A stretch of 64,000 bases of DNA, from NCBI RefSeq assembly GCF_010731855.1, contig NZ_AP022620.1, positions 1,054,001-1,118,000 of the forward strand, written 5' to 3'. The DNA comes from Mycolicibacterium anyangense (lineage in GTDB: Bacteria; Actinomycetota; Actinomycetes; Mycobacteriales; Mycobacteriaceae). The notes beneath the pieces are model-generated. The model saw nothing but the letters and a program-made list of their open reading frames with translations, was not told the DNA's origin and did no database searches. The position numbers were made by a program, and so were the translations under genes. This document shows, piece after piece, positions 1 through 8,954 of this stretch; position 1 is the stretch's first letter, and every line of letters starts with the position of its first letter.

Positions 1-118
1 CACCCGGCCGTTGTTCTCGCCTGCCGACGAACTCGGGTCCGGACCGTACGTGCAGTTGTGGCCGCATCGGCACGGTACCGACGCCATGTTCGCCGCCGCG
101 TTGCAGAAGCACGCCTGA
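1..118 (+). CDS. rsmB: RsmB 16S rRNA (cytosine-C5) methyltransferase, C-terminal end (partial)
   Basis: Only the last 38 codons are present; the gene enters from the left edge with its first full codon at position 2 and stops at TGA 116-118. The tail reads SPADELGSGPYVQLWPHRHG and then DAMFAAALQKHA. The LWPHRHGTD(A/G)MF motif near the C-terminus is typical of Sun/Fmu/RsmB enzymes, which methylate a cytosine in helix 31 of 16S rRNA using S-adenosylmethionine. The gene lies directly upstream of rpe, as fmu (Rv1407) does before rpe (Rv1408) in M. tuberculosis. The catalytic domain lies outside the window, so the assignment rests on the tail motif and synteny. Confidence 0.85.
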   Translation, partial: TRPLFSPADELGSGPYVQLWPHRHGTDAMFAAALQKHA

Positions 119-126
119 GTCACCTT

Positions 127-132
127 TAGGCT
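127..132 (+). promoter_or_regulatory. Predicted -10 element for leaderless rpe transcription
   Basis: TAGGCT matches the mycobacterial TANNNT -10 consensus and ends exactly 7 nt before the rpe ATG at 140. Transcription would start at or next to the A of ATG, giving a leaderless message. No Shine-Dalgarno sequence is visible in the 21 nt between rsmB and rpe, which agrees with this. Inferred from sequence only. Confidence 0.5.
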
Positions 133-139
133 GACTGCC

Positions 140-826
140 ATGGCCACGCCGTCCCGACCACTGATCGCACCGTCCATCCTGTCCGCCGATTTCGCCCGGC
201 TTGCCGAGGAGGCCGCGGCCGTCGAAGGTGCGGACTGGCTGCACGTGGACGTGATGGACGCGCATTTCGTCCCCAATCTGACCCTCGGGCTGCCGGTGGT
301 GGAGAGCCTGCTGAAGGCCACCGATATTCCGATGGACTGCCACCTGATGATCGAGAACCCGGACCGTTGGGCGCCGGGTTACGCCGAGGCCGGTGCCTAT
401 AACGTGACGTTCCACGTCGAGGCCACCGAGAACCCGGTCGCGGTGGCCCGCGACATCCGGGCCGCGGGCGCCAAGGCCGGCCTGTCGGTCAAGCCCGGCA
501 CACCACTGGATCCCTACCTGGAGATCCTGCGTGACTTCGACACCCTGCTGGTCATGTCGGTCGAGCCCGGGTTCGGCGGGCAGAGCTTCATTCCCGAGGT
601 GCTGGCCAAGGTCGAGACGGCCCGCCGGCTGGTCGACTCCGGCGAGCTGACCATCCTGGTCGAGATCGACGGCGGCATCAACGCCGACACCATCGAGATG
701 GCCGCTGCGGCCGGGGTGGACTGTTTCGTGGCGGGTTCGGCGGTGTACGGGGCTGCGGACCCGGCCGCCGCGGTGGAGGCCCTGCGCCGGCAGGCCGGCG
801 CCGCCTCGCCGCACCTCACGCTATGA
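140..826 (+). CDS. rpe: Ribulose-phosphate 3-epimerase
   Basis: This 228-residue cytosolic TIM-barrel enzyme interconverts D-ribulose-5-phosphate and D-xylulose-5-phosphate in the pentose phosphate pathway. The family motifs are intact: SILSAD at 12-17, metal- and base-bearing HVDVMD at 35-40 followed by FVPN, CHLMI at 67-71 with H68, the phosphate-binding stretch [11 protein letters not shown] and the C-terminal EIDGGIN with the second catalytic aspartate. Length is normal for bacterial Rpe. The ATG at 140 is supported by a leaderless -10 element. The stop overlaps the ribD start by 4 nt (ATGA), so the two are translationally coupled. That makes sense because ribulose-5-phosphate is also the precursor of the riboflavin butanone unit. 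Confidence 0.97.
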   Translation: MATPSRPLIAPSILSADFARLAEEAAAVEGADWLHVDVMDAHFVPNLTLGLPVVESLLKATDIPMDCHLMIENPDRWAPGYAEAGAYNVTFHVEATENPVAVARDIRAAGAKAGLSVKPGTPLDPYLEILRDFDTLLVMSVEPGFGGQSFIPEVLAKVETARRLVDSGELTILVEIDGGINADTIEMAAAAGVDCFVAGSAVYGAADPAAAVEALRRQAGAASPHLTL

Positions 827-1842
827 CCGCCCCGACGCCCGCGGTGATCGAGGCCGCCATGCGGCTGGCGGTCGAGCGCTCGCAGCGGGTCAAGGGCACC
901 ACCTATCCGAATCCGCCTGTGGGAGCAGTCATTCTGAGCCCACAGGGTGAGATCGCCGGGGTCGGCGCCACCGAGCCTGCCGGCGGCGCGCACGCCGAGG
1001 TGATCGCCCTGCGCGCGGCGGGCCGACTTGCCAGGGGTGGTACCGCGGTGGTGACCCTGGAACCGTGCAATCATCACGGCCGCACTCCGCCGTGCGTCGA
1101 TGCGCTGATCGGGGCAGGGGTGGCGGCGGTGGTCTACGCAGTCCCCGACCCGAATCCGGTGGCGGCCGGGGGAGCCGCCCGGCTGCGTTCGGCCGGGGTG
1201 GCGGTCAGCGACGGGGTGGGCGCGCACGAGGTGGCCGACGGCCCCCTGCGGGAGTGGCTGCACAAGCAGCGCACCGGCCGTCCCCATGTCACCTGGAAGT
1301 TCGCCACCAGTGTCGACGGCCGCAGCGCCGCCGCCGACGGGTCCTCGCAGTGGATCACCAGCGACTCCGCGCGCGCCGACGTGCACCGGCGCCGTGCCGC
1401 TGCCGACGCCATCGTGGTGGGCACCGGAACCGTGTTCGTCGACAACCCCACGCTGACCGCGCGGCTGCCCGGGGGTGGGCTGGCCGAGCGTCAGCCGCTG
1501 CGTGTCGTCGTGGGCAAGCGCGAGATCTCCACGGAATCCAATGTGCTCAATGATGATTCGCGCACCATGGTGATCCGCACCCATGATCCGCACGAGGTGA
1601 TCCGCGCGCTGTCCGATCGCACCGACATCCTGCTCGAAGGTGGCCCGACCCTGGCCGGTGCCTTCCTGCGCGCCGGGGTGATCGACCGGATCCTGTCCTA
1701 CGTCGCACCCATCTTGCTGGGTGGACCGGTCACCGCCGTCGACGATGTCGGGGTTCCCAGCATCGCCCGCGCATTGCGCTGGCGCTACGACAACGTGGAG
1801 CGGATCGGGCCGGACCTGCTGTTGAGCCTGGTGCCGGTCTAG
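823..1842 (+). CDS. ribD: Bifunctional riboflavin biosynthesis deaminase/reductase RibD (RibG)
   Basis: This 339-residue cytosolic enzyme performs two consecutive steps of riboflavin synthesis: deamination of the pyrimidine ring of diaminohydroxy-phosphoribosylamino-pyrimidinone, then NADPH reduction of the ribosyl chain. The N-terminal cytidine-deaminase-like domain (about 1-145) has the zinc ligands in HAE (57-59) and PC-x8-C (81-91). The C-terminal DHFR-like reductase domain (about 150-335) contains [11 protein letters not shown] and the [13 protein letters not shown] nucleotide-binding segment. The start overlaps rpe by 4 nt. It matches ribG (Rv1409) in position. The remaining rib genes lie about 17 kb downstream because an accessory block and the P55/lprG pair intervene. 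Confidence 0.96.
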   Translation: MTAPTPAVIEAAMRLAVERSQRVKGTTYPNPPVGAVILSPQGEIAGVGATEPAGGAHAEVIALRAAGRLARGGTAVVTLEPCNHHGRTPPCVDALIGAGVAAVVYAVPDPNPVAAGGAARLRSAGVAVSDGVGAHEVADGPLREWLHKQRTGRPHVTWKFATSVDGRSAAADGSSQWITSDSARADVHRRRAAADAIVVGTGTVFVDNPTLTARLPGGGLAERQPLRVVVGKREISTESNVLNDDSRTMVIRTHDPHEVIRALSDRTDILLEGGPTLAGAFLRAGVIDRILSYVAPILLGGPVTAVDDVGVPSIARALRWRYDNVERIGPDLLLSLVPV

Positions 1843-1851
1843 ACCTGGCGG

Positions 1852-2403
1852 TCAGGAGAAGGCCTGCACCAGTTCGGTGCAGAAGGCAGGCAGGTCATCG
1901 GGTTTGCGGCTGGACACCAGTGTGTTCGGGCCGTCGGTGCACACCACGACCTCCTGGTCGACCCAGTGCGCGCCCGCGTTGCGTAGATCGGTGGCCAGGC
2001 TGGGCCAGGAGGTGAGCTGCCTGCCCTCGACCACGTCGGCTTCGACCAACGTCCACGGCCCGTGGCAGATCACCGCCACCGGCTTGCCGGCCTCGAAGAA
2101 ACCCTTGGTGAAGCCGACGGCTGCGGAGTCGGTGCGCAGGTAGTCCGGGTTGGCCACCCCGCCGGGCAGCACCAGACCGTCGTAGTCGGCGGCCGAGACA
2201 TCCTCGGCGGCCTTGTCCGCGGCAAAGGTGTCGGCGGGGGTGAGGTGGTTGAACGCCTGGATCTTGCCCACCTCGGTCGAGACCAATTCGGGTGTGCCAC
2301 CGGCCTGCTCGACAGCCTGCCACGGGGCGGTCAGCTCGACCTGTTCGGTGCCTTCGGGGGCGACCAGGAAGGCGATGCGCTTGTTATGGAGTTCGTTGCT
2401 CAT
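1852..2403 (-). CDS. DJ-1/PfpI family protein (class I glutamine amidotransferase-like)
   Basis: A 183-residue protein of the DJ-1/PfpI superfamily, YhbO/PfpI subtype. The nucleophile elbow reads AVICHGPW with C113 and H114 side by side as in this subfamily. The N-terminal strand KRIAFLVAPEGTEQVEL and the GLVLPGG loop are also typical. Relatives have been described as cysteine peptidases, chaperones or glycation-repair (deglycase) enzymes; the last activity is disputed, and I cannot choose among them. The reading frame stays open upstream to 2550, but the ATG at 2403 starts at the conserved N-terminus and avoids overlap with the GntR gene. It lies 29 nt downstream of that regulator on the same strand and probably shares its transcript. 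It is convergent with ribD. Confidence 0.85.
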   Translation of the reverse strand: MSNELHNKRIAFLVAPEGTEQVELTAPWQAVEQAGGTPELVSTEVGKIQAFNHLTPADTFAADKAAEDVSAADYDGLVLPGGVANPDYLRTDSAAVGFTKGFFEAGKPVAVICHGPWTLVEADVVEGRQLTSWPSLATDLRNAGAHWVDQEVVVCTDGPNTLVSSRKPDDLPAFCTELVQAFS

Positions 2404-2432
2404 GGACGGTGGCATACCCACCGCCGCGCGGA

Positions 2433-3257
2433 TCAATGCTGTGGCGACGACAACGGCGCGACCGACCAGTTCGACAGGTCCGACGGTCCCAGGATGCGAT
2501 GGCGGGTGTGGCCGGCGGTATAGAAGGTGAACTTGGTCGCCCGATAGCACTGCTCGAAGCAGTCGAAGGCCTTTCCGTCGGCGTCGAAACTGACGCCCCG
2601 GACCCGCACGATCGGATCGCTGGTCTCCACACCCAGGTGGCCGGCTTCCCAGCCATTGGGGGTATCGACTTCGATGGCCTGTTCGGTGTACTCGTCGGTG
2701 AGGTGGTAGCGCTCTTCGATGAAGCGATAGAGCGATCCGCCCGCGGCCAACTGGTCCTGGTCGATCGCCGGCACCCGGCTCAGCGGCAGTACGGCGCGCT
2801 CGAGGATGGTGTCGGCGCTACCGAGGCTGCGCTTGCGCCAGATCTCCCAGACCGGCTGTCCGGCTTCGACTCCCAGTGCGGCGGCGATGGTGGTGCTCGG
2901 CAGTCCGACGCTGACGGAGATCAGTGAGGTGATGACTTTCGGTGCTTCACCGTCGTTGTCGACCAGGGTGTGGAGCAGCTCGCCGGGGCGGGTCGGGTCG
3001 GTGGCGATACGGGGTTCGGCGACGAACGTGCCCAGGCCCTGGCGGCGGGTGATCTTGCCGGCCCGTTCGAGTTCGTCGAGGGCGCGGCGGACGCTGATGT
3101 TGCTGACCGAGGCGATGTCGGCCAGTTCGGCGGCTGACGGCAGCCGGTCGCCGGGCTTGAGGCCTTGCTCGGACATAATGGCCAGCACGAGGTCGTAGAC
3201 ATGCTGATAGCGCAGCTTGCGTTCGGCAGGAGCTGCTGAGTCATCCCGCTTGGCCAT
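2433..3257 (-). CDS. GntR-family regulator with UTRA ligand domain (HutC/NagR type)
   Basis: This 274-residue transcription factor has an N-terminal winged helix-turn-helix (about 14-80). Its recognition segment is LPSAAELADIASVSNISVRRALDEL, here cut as LPSAAELADIASVS and NISVRRALDEL, followed by the wing GLGTFVA. A UTRA effector-binding domain follows (about 110-255), ending in the family-typical CFEQCYRATKFTFY. HutC/NagR/DasR-type regulators sense small metabolites such as amino-sugar phosphates or urocanate and usually repress a neighbouring catabolic operon. The gene diverges from the peptide-ABC/catabolic operon, with 168 bp between start codons holding a TGTATACA-centred palindrome. It is therefore the likely local repressor of that operon. 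The ligand is unknown. Confidence 0.93.
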   Translation of the reverse strand: MAKRDDSAAPAERKLRYQHVYDLVLAIMSEQGLKPGDRLPSAAELADIASVSNISVRRALDELERAGKITRRQGLGTFVAEPRIATDPTRPGELLHTLVDNDGEAPKVITSLISVSVGLPSTTIAAALGVEAGQPVWEIWRKRSLGSADTILERAVLPLSRVPAIDQDQLAAGGSLYRFIEERYHLTDEYTEQAIEVDTPNGWEAGHLGVETSDPIVRVRGVSFDADGKAFDCFEQCYRATKFTFYTAGHTRHRILGPSDLSNWSVAPLSSPQH

Positions 3258-3263
3258 CTCTCA

Positions 3264-3269
3264 ATACTA
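3264..3269 (-). promoter_or_regulatory. Predicted -10 element for the GntR regulator gene
   Basis: On the minus strand TAGTAT (TANNNT consensus) ends 6 nt before the ATG at 3257, consistent with leaderless or near-leaderless transcription of the regulator. No clear -35 or Shine-Dalgarno sequence is visible. Inference from sequence only. Confidence 0.4.
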
Positions 3270-3388
3270 ACTATGCAGTAGCCAAATCGGGCCAACCTGG
3301 CGCTTGCTACCTGTGCGCTTCGCGGCCGAAACGAGAAAACAGATGGAAACATTTCGGCAATCGCCAGGCAATCGCACATGGTCATACT

Positions 3389-3404
3389 ACTCTGTATACA
3401 AAGT
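3389..3404. promoter_or_regulatory. Candidate GntR/HutC operator (16-bp palindrome)
   Basis: ACTCTGTATACAAAGT is a 16-bp inverted repeat with 14 of 16 positions symmetric around the perfect core TGTATACA. HutC-subfamily regulators typically bind GT-N(n)-AC type palindromes, and the core GTATAC fits. It lies 21 nt before the start of the substrate-binding protein gene, in the divergent gap beside the GntR gene, where a repressor would block transcription. The core also contains TATACA, which could serve as a -10 element. Assignment to this regulator is inferred from position and symmetry. Confidence 0.5.
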
Positions 3405-3425
3405 GCTGGCGGAAGGGTTTTGTTC

Positions 3426-5066
3426 ATGGTCGGAATGGATCGTCGCAGCTTCCTGCGGACCTCGGCGGTCGTTGCCGCCGCACTCGGCGGGGCCGCAGCG
3501 CTCGCCTCGTGCGCTCCCAAGACGGCGAGCAGCACCGTGCTGCGGGTGGGATCGACCACCGATATCGATTCGCTGAACCCGTTCACCGCCGACTCGACTC
3601 AGTCTGACGACGTCCTGCAGCTCGTCTACGACCGGCTGATGGGCTACGACGCACAACTCAAGATCGTGCCCTCGCTGGCCTCCGGTGTGCAGGTGACCGA
3701 CGGCGCCAAGACCTTCACCTACACGCTGCGCAGCGGGGTGAAGTGGCATGACGGCAAGGACTTCGGTGCCGACGACGTGGTCTTCACCTTCCTCATGGTC
3801 CGGGACAACGACTACGGCACCTACGGGGCCTATCTCAAGGACCTCACCGATGTGGTCAAGGTCGGGGACAATCAGGTCCGGTTGACCTACTCGCAGCCGC
3901 AGACCCTGGAGCCCGGCGTGATCATGCCGATCGCCCCCAAACACCTCTGGGAAACCGTCAAGAAAGAGGACCTGCCCAAGTACGCCAACGAAAAGCCTGT
4001 CGGCACAGGGCCGTTCAGCTTCGTATCCTGGGAGAAGGGCAGCGTGGCCACGGTCGTTCGCAACGACTCGTGGTGGGGTACCGCCCCGGCAGCGCAGAAG
4101 GTCACCTGGACCAAGTTCGGCTCGGACGACGTCGTCACCCAGGCGCTACGAAGCGGTGACATCGACATCGTTCCGGAGGTGCCGCCGACCATCTTCACCG
4201 GTCTGCAGACCGCGCCCGACGTCAAGACCACGGCAATGGAGTCCTTCTCCTTCCACATGATCGGTTTCAACTGTTCCACCGCTGCGGGATCCAAGGGCAA
4301 CCCGATCCTGCGTGACCAGGCGGTGCGCCAGGCGCTGTCGTGTGCCGTCGACCGCAAGCAGCTCGTCGAGCTCGCGCTGGCCGGCTACGGCGAACCGGGC
4401 ACCGATCTGCTGCCGCCGGCATTCGGCGACTTCCACTTCGTCCCCAGCCCCGACGAGGTGCTCGACAACAATCCGGCCAAAGCCAACGCACTACTGGACA
4501 AAGCCGGCTACACCGGCCGCAACGGTGAGGGTATTCGCGAGTCGAAAGATGGTGCGCCGCTGGCATTCCGGCTGCTGGCGATCGCCGACACCACGGTGGA
4601 CATGAAGGCCGCCGACCTGTTCGTCACGGCCGCCAAGGCGATCGGCATCAAACTCACCTTGTCCAGCACCGACGCCGACAGTATGAGCGCCACGGTCTAC
4701 AACGCCGATACGCCGGACTGGGACATCATGGTGTGGGGCTGGGATTCGTCGTTCTACGACCCGTCCTATCTGCTCGGTATCCCCACCACCGACCAGATCG
4801 GCGGCAACAACGACACGTTCTGGACCGATCCGCGGTACGACGATCTCTACCACCAGCAGTCGACGACGGTCGATCATGCGGCACGCGTCAAACTGGTGCA
4901 GGAGATGCAGGCCCTCCACTACGCCGCCTGTCCCTACATCGTGATGTGGTACCAGAAGAAGCTCACCGGAACCCGGACCAACACCTGGACCGGATGGCAG
5001 CCGATGAATGGCGGCATGATCCTGAACTTCCCGCGGGTGAACTACCTCGACGTGAAGCCGGCCTGA
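3426..5066 (+). CDS. Oligopeptide-type ABC transporter substrate-binding lipoprotein
   Basis: A 546-residue periplasmic binding lipoprotein of the SBP_bac_5 (DppA/OppA) family, which captures peptides, opines or related conjugates outside the membrane. The N-terminus has a twin-arginine signal (RRSFL at 6-10), a hydrophobic stretch and a lipobox LASC with C29 as the lipidated residue, so it is probably Tat-exported and anchored. Family features include DIDSLNPF and the LRSGVKWHDGKDF-like segment that marks this family. The ATG at 3426 has a GGAAGGG ribosome site 8 nt upstream; the frame is open back to 3378 but lacks this context. It is the first gene of an operon running to 16435. The ligand cannot be told from sequence. 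Confidence 0.92.
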   Translation: MVGMDRRSFLRTSAVVAAALGGAAALASCAPKTASSTVLRVGSTTDIDSLNPFTADSTQSDDVLQLVYDRLMGYDAQLKIVPSLASGVQVTDGAKTFTYTLRSGVKWHDGKDFGADDVVFTFLMVRDNDYGTYGAYLKDLTDVVKVGDNQVRLTYSQPQTLEPGVIMPIAPKHLWETVKKEDLPKYANEKPVGTGPFSFVSWEKGSVATVVRNDSWWGTAPAAQKVTWTKFGSDDVVTQALRSGDIDIVPEVPPTIFTGLQTAPDVKTTAMESFSFHMIGFNCSTAAGSKGNPILRDQAVRQALSCAVDRKQLVELALAGYGEPGTDLLPPAFGDFHFVPSPDEVLDNNPAKANALLDKAGYTGRNGEGIRESKDGAPLAFRLLAIADTTVDMKAADLFVTAAKAIGIKLTLSSTDADSMSATVYNADTPDWDIMVWGWDSSFYDPSYLLGIPTTDQIGGNNDTFWTDPRYDDLYHQQSTTVDHAARVKLVQEMQALHYAACPYIVMWYQKKLTGTRTNTWTGWQPMNGGMILNFPRVNYLDVKPA

Positions 5067-5072
5067 GCGGCG

Positions 5073-6041
5073 ATGGTCCGCTATCTCGGGCAGAAATTCT
5101 CCTACCTGGTGCTGACTCTCGCAGCGGTGGTGGCGACGAATTTCGTTCTGTTCCATCTGATGCCGGGTGACCCGGTCACCCACATCGCACGCGGCCAGCA
5201 CCTGGACGCCGAGTCCATCGCCCGGCTGCGCAGCTACTACGGACTCGACCAGTCGATGGGTGCGCAATTCCTGACCTACCTGCAGAATCTGGTCCGCGGC
5301 GATCTCGGTTTCTCCTACACCTACCAGGCGGCGGTCGGACCGATCGTCGTCAAAGCCCTTGGCAACACCGTGATCCTGGTGACCGTCTCCACGGTGCTGG
5401 TGATCCTGCTCGGCATCCTGATCGGGGTGTTCGCGGCCGCCCGGCGCGGGACCCGGGCCGACGGCTCGCTGGTGATCGGATCGCTGGTGTTCTGGAGCCT
5501 GCCGACGTTCTGGGTCGGCATGCTGCTGATCTTCCTGTTCGCCGTCACCCTGGGCTGGTTCCCGATCGCCGGGATGTACACCGCCGATGCGCTGTACCCC
5601 ACGGTCTTCGTCCGGATCGCCGACCTGGCCCGCCACCTGGTGCTGCCCACCGTGGCCATGGTGCTGGTCGACATCGCCCAGTTCGTGCTGATCACCCGCA
5701 GTTCATTGTTGGCGACGTTGTCGGAGGACTTCATGACGACCGCACGGGCCAAGGGCCTGAGTCCGCGGCGGGTGCTGTGGCGCCACGGCGTGCGCAACGC
5801 GCTGCTGCCGGTGGTCACCGCGACCACGCTGTACGCCAGCGCGACCGTCGGCGGCACTATTCAGGTCGAGACGGTGTTCTCCTGGCCGGGCATGGGACAG
5901 CTGATCTACCTGTCGGTGATCCGGCGGGACTATCCGGTGATGGAGGCGTGCTTCCTGATCTTCGCGATCGTGGTCGTGCTGGCGAACTTCGCCAGCGACA
6001 TGGTCTACCGGATGCTCGATCCGCGGGTGAGGCTGACATGA
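5073..6041 (+). CDS. Peptide-type ABC transporter permease, DppB-like
   Basis: A 322-residue inner-membrane permease of the binding-protein-dependent transport family. The N-terminus RYLGQKFSYLVLTLAAVV is the usual first membrane helix, followed by the periplasmic stretch LMPGDP typical of DppB/OppB. About six helices are apparent. The cytoplasmic EAA loop that contacts the ATPases is present as TTARAKGLSPRRVLWRHGVR, and the C-terminus ends MVYRMLDPRVRL as in the family. The start is 6 nt after the binding-protein stop, and the 3' end overlaps the next permease by 4 nt, so the pair is translationally coupled and should form the heterodimeric membrane channel. Confidence 0.95.
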   Translation: MVRYLGQKFSYLVLTLAAVVATNFVLFHLMPGDPVTHIARGQHLDAESIARLRSYYGLDQSMGAQFLTYLQNLVRGDLGFSYTYQAAVGPIVVKALGNTVILVTVSTVLVILLGILIGVFAAARRGTRADGSLVIGSLVFWSLPTFWVGMLLIFLFAVTLGWFPIAGMYTADALYPTVFVRIADLARHLVLPTVAMVLVDIAQFVLITRSSLLATLSEDFMTTARAKGLSPRRVLWRHGVRNALLPVVTATTLYASATVGGTIQVETVFSWPGMGQLIYLSVIRRDYPVMEACFLIFAIVVVLANFASDMVYRMLDPRVRLT

Positions 6042-6955
6042 CCGGCCCGATACTCGATCCCGACCTGTACCCCGAGGAGCCGGTGGCCGCTCACGTGCCC
6101 GGGGGCTGGCGCGGCGTGGTGCGGCAACTGCTGGCCGACACGATGGGCCGGGTGGGCCTGGTGACGGTCGCGGCGGTCATCCTGGTCGCGATTCTCGGCC
6201 CCCTGCTGGCGCCCTACGACCGCACCGACGTCGCCGAAACCCGTAACGGGATCTTGTTGGCGCCCAGCGGATCCCACTGGCTGGGTACCGACGAGCTGGG
6301 GCGCGACGTGCTGCGGCAGGTGCTGGCCGGAACGTCGGTGTCATTGGAGATAGGGCTGGTGGCCACGCTGATCACCGTGCTGATCGGAACCTTGGTCGGT
6401 GTGCTGTCCGGATGGTTCACCGGGTTCGTCGACGCTGTGTTGATGCGGATCACCGACTTCTTCCTGGTGCTGCCCAACCTGCCGTTGATGATCGCCCTCG
6501 GCGCCATCATCGGCCAGAGCCTGCCGATGATCGTGCTCGTCATTGCGATCACGAGCTGGCCCAGCACCGCCCGGATCGTCAGGTCCCAGGCACTGGCGCT
6601 ACGCGAGCGTGAGGTGGTGGCGCGGGCCAAGACCGTCGGGCTGTCCTCGGCGGGCATCCTGTGGCGGCTGATCCTGCCCGGTGTGCTGCCCCTGGTGATC
6701 GCCAACGCCGTGCTGGTGATCGCCGGATCGATCCTGGCCGAAGCCACCCTGTCCTTCCTGGGGCTGGGCGATCCGACCCGGACCTCGTGGGGCCAGATCC
6801 TGCACAACGCGTTCGCCGCGGGAGCGGTGGGCGGCGGCATGTGGTGGTACTTCCTGCCACCGGGTATCGGCATCGTGATCGTGGTGCTGGCCTTCTCGAT
6901 GGTCGGTCAGAGCCTGGAGCGCATCCTGGATCCGCGGTTGGCGGCGGTCGAATGA
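6038..6955 (+). CDS. Peptide-type ABC transporter permease, DppC-like
   Basis: A 305-residue permease, partner of the preceding DppB-like subunit. It has the DppC hallmark of a cytoplasmic N-terminal segment of about 40 residues before the first helix, then APYDRTDV and HWLGTDELGRDVL just after it. The EAA loop reads VARAKTVGLSSAGILWRLILP. The C-terminus LERILDPRLA is typical. The ATG at 6038 lies inside an ATGA overlap with the upstream gene; the frame continues upstream, but that stretch is the shadow of the DppB gene. It overlaps the next ATPase gene by 4 nt. Confidence 0.95.
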   Translation: MTGPILDPDLYPEEPVAAHVPGGWRGVVRQLLADTMGRVGLVTVAAVILVAILGPLLAPYDRTDVAETRNGILLAPSGSHWLGTDELGRDVLRQVLAGTSVSLEIGLVATLITVLIGTLVGVLSGWFTGFVDAVLMRITDFFLVLPNLPLMIALGAIIGQSLPMIVLVIAITSWPSTARIVRSQALALREREVVARAKTVGLSSAGILWRLILPGVLPLVIANAVLVIAGSILAEATLSFLGLGDPTRTSWGQILHNAFAAGAVGGGMWWYFLPPGIGIVIVVLAFSMVGQSLERILDPRLAAVE

Positions 6956-7923
6956 GCCTGCTGAGGATCCGCAATCTGTCCGTCACCTACCGCGGCGGGG
7001 TTCGGGCGGTCGACGGTGTCGACCTCGACGTGGCAGCCGGCCAGGTGGTCGGCCTCGCCGGTGAATCCGGTTGCGGCAAGAGCACTCTGGCGCTCGCCGT
7101 CGCTCAGCTGCTGCCATCGGGCGCCACGCTGGAGGCTGACGAGCTGACCTTTGACGGTACCGACTTGCGCACTGTCGGCGACACCGAGCTGCGATCGCTT
7201 CGATGGGCACGGCTCTCGCTGGTGTTCCAGGGCGCGATGAACGGCTTCAACCCGGTGATGACGATCGGTGACCAGATCCGGGAGGCCATCCGGGCCCACG
7301 AGCCTGGTACCGGTCGCAAGGCCATCGGCGAGCGGGTCGATGAGCTGATGACCCAGGTCGGCATCACCGCCAGGCGGGCCGACGACTATCCGCATCAGCT
7401 CTCCGGCGGGATGAAGCAACGGGCGATGATCGCCATGGCGCTGGCCTGCCGGCCCGACCTGGTGATCGCCGACGAGCCCACCACCGCCCTCGACGTCATG
7501 ACCCAGGCCCAGATCCTGGACCTGATCCGTGGCCTGGCCGACGAACTCGGTCTGGCCATGCTGATCATCTCCCACGACCTGACCGTGCTGGCCGAACTGT
7601 GTGACCAGGTCGCGGTCATGTACGCCGGTCGGATGGTCGAGCGCGGACCCGCGGCGGCCATCCTGAACTCCGATTCGCAGCCGGCCCATCCCTACACCCG
7701 CCGACTGCTCGACTGCTATCCGCGACTGGACGCCGGCCAGCCGTCGATCAACGGAATCCCCGGCAGTCCACCGGATCTCGCTCATCCACCGGCCGGATGC
7801 CGATTCCACGACCGGTGCACCGAGCGGTTGCCGCGTTGCGCGTCCGACGATCCGCGGCTGCGTGCGCTGCCGACCGACGCCGAGCACCTCGCCGCCTGCC
7901 ACCTCGTGGGGGTGACACCATGA
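6952..7923 (+). CDS. Peptide-type ABC transporter ATP-binding protein, DppD-like
   Basis: A 323-residue cytoplasmic ATPase that energises the importer. The Walker A motif is GESGCGKST at 37-45, the signature is LSGGMKQR, and Walker B reads [12 protein letters not shown], with the switch histidine in ISHDLTVL. The C-terminal oligopeptide/dipeptide domain (oligo_HPY) is present, with HPYTRRLL and a cysteine-bearing [14 protein letters not shown] tail like that used to bind an iron-sulfur cluster in some Dpp ATPases. The start is in an ATGA overlap with the permease gene and the end overlaps the second ATPase. Two non-identical ATPases per transporter is normal for this family. Confidence 0.95.
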   Translation: MSLLRIRNLSVTYRGGVRAVDGVDLDVAAGQVVGLAGESGCGKSTLALAVAQLLPSGATLEADELTFDGTDLRTVGDTELRSLRWARLSLVFQGAMNGFNPVMTIGDQIREAIRAHEPGTGRKAIGERVDELMTQVGITARRADDYPHQLSGGMKQRAMIAMALACRPDLVIADEPTTALDVMTQAQILDLIRGLADELGLAMLIISHDLTVLAELCDQVAVMYAGRMVERGPAAAILNSDSQPAHPYTRRLLDCYPRLDAGQPSINGIPGSPPDLAHPPAGCRFHDRCTERLPRCASDDPRLRALPTDAEHLAACHLVGVTP

Positions 7924-8954
7924 CGTCATCGCCGGCCCGACCCGTGGTCGCCGACATCCGGGACCTGAAGGTGCACTTCCCGGTACGCCACGGCCGCCAT
8001 CGATTGACCGCCCGGGCGGTCGACGGTGTGGACCTGTCCGTTCATGAGGGCGAGATCGTGGCCTTGGTCGGTGAATCCGGCTGTGGCAAGACCACCATCG
8101 CCCGGACACTGATGCGCCTGGTTGAGGCCAGTTCCGGCTCGGTGTCGGTCGGTGGAGCCGACATCACCCACGCCCGCGGACGGGCGTTGCGCCGGATGCG
8201 CCGAGACTTCCAGATGATCTTCCAGGATCCGTTCGAGAGCTTGCCGGCCAACGCCACGGCCATCGAGGTCGTCAGTGAGGGGCTGGCCATCCACCGCCGG
8301 GACCTCGACAGCGCGCAACGGCGCGACGTCGCACTGACGGCTCTGGAGATGTGCGGACTCACCCCGGCGGTCGCTATCGCCGACCGGCGTATCTTCCAGC
8401 TGTCCGGTGGCCAGCGTCAACGGGTGGCCATCGCGGCAGCACTGGCCGTCGAACCCCGACTGCTGGTGGCCGATGAGCCGGTGTCCATGCTGGACGTGTC
8501 ACTGCGGGCCGGCGTGATCAGGGTGCTGCTGGACCTGCGTGAACGACTCGGCGTGGGAATCCTGTTCATCACCCACGACCTGGCGCTGGCCGGCGTCTTC
8601 GCCGACCGGGTCGCCGTGCTCTATCTGGGCCAGATCGTCGAACAGGGACCCGCCGCGGAGGTGATCGGCGCACCCCGGCATCCCTATACCCGGGCGTTGG
8701 TGGACGTGATGCCCAAGGCCGGCGGCGGGCGGCGCTCAGCTCGCGGCGTGCTGACGGGTGAACCGCCGAATGCCACCGACGTCACACCAGGGTGCCGGTT
8801 TGCCCCGCGCTGCCCGGTCTACCGGCAACTCGGCGAGCCCGAGCGGTGTCGCACCGAACTGCCGGTCCTGGCGCCGCAGCTAGCCGAACATGCTGTGGCA
8901 TGCCACTTTTCAGACCACGAAGAAGTATCGACACCTAAGGAGAGCACGCTATGA
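7920..8954 (+). CDS. Peptide-type ABC transporter ATP-binding protein, DppF-like
   Basis: A 344-residue ATPase, second nucleotide-binding subunit of the importer. Walker A is GESGCGKTT (about 54-62), the Q-loop region reads QMIFQDPFESL, the signature is LSGGQRQR, and Walker B is LLVADEPVSMLD, where most relatives have ALD. The switch histidine is in ITHDLALA. The oligo_HPY tail contains HPYTRALV and CRFAPRCPVYRQL. It starts in an ATGA overlap and its last codons overlap the M20 hydrolase gene by 4 nt, so the hydrolase is produced from the same message and probably processes the imported compound. Confidence 0.95.
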   Translation: MTSSPARPVVADIRDLKVHFPVRHGRHRLTARAVDGVDLSVHEGEIVALVGESGCGKTTIARTLMRLVEASSGSVSVGGADITHARGRALRRMRRDFQMIFQDPFESLPANATAIEVVSEGLAIHRRDLDSAQRRDVALTALEMCGLTPAVAIADRRIFQLSGGQRQRVAIAAALAVEPRLLVADEPVSMLDVSLRAGVIRVLLDLRERLGVGILFITHDLALAGVFADRVAVLYLGQIVEQGPAAEVIGAPRHPYTRALVDVMPKAGGGRRSARGVLTGEPPNATDVTPGCRFAPRCPVYRQLGEPERCRTELPVLAPQLAEHAVACHFSDHEEVSTPKESTL

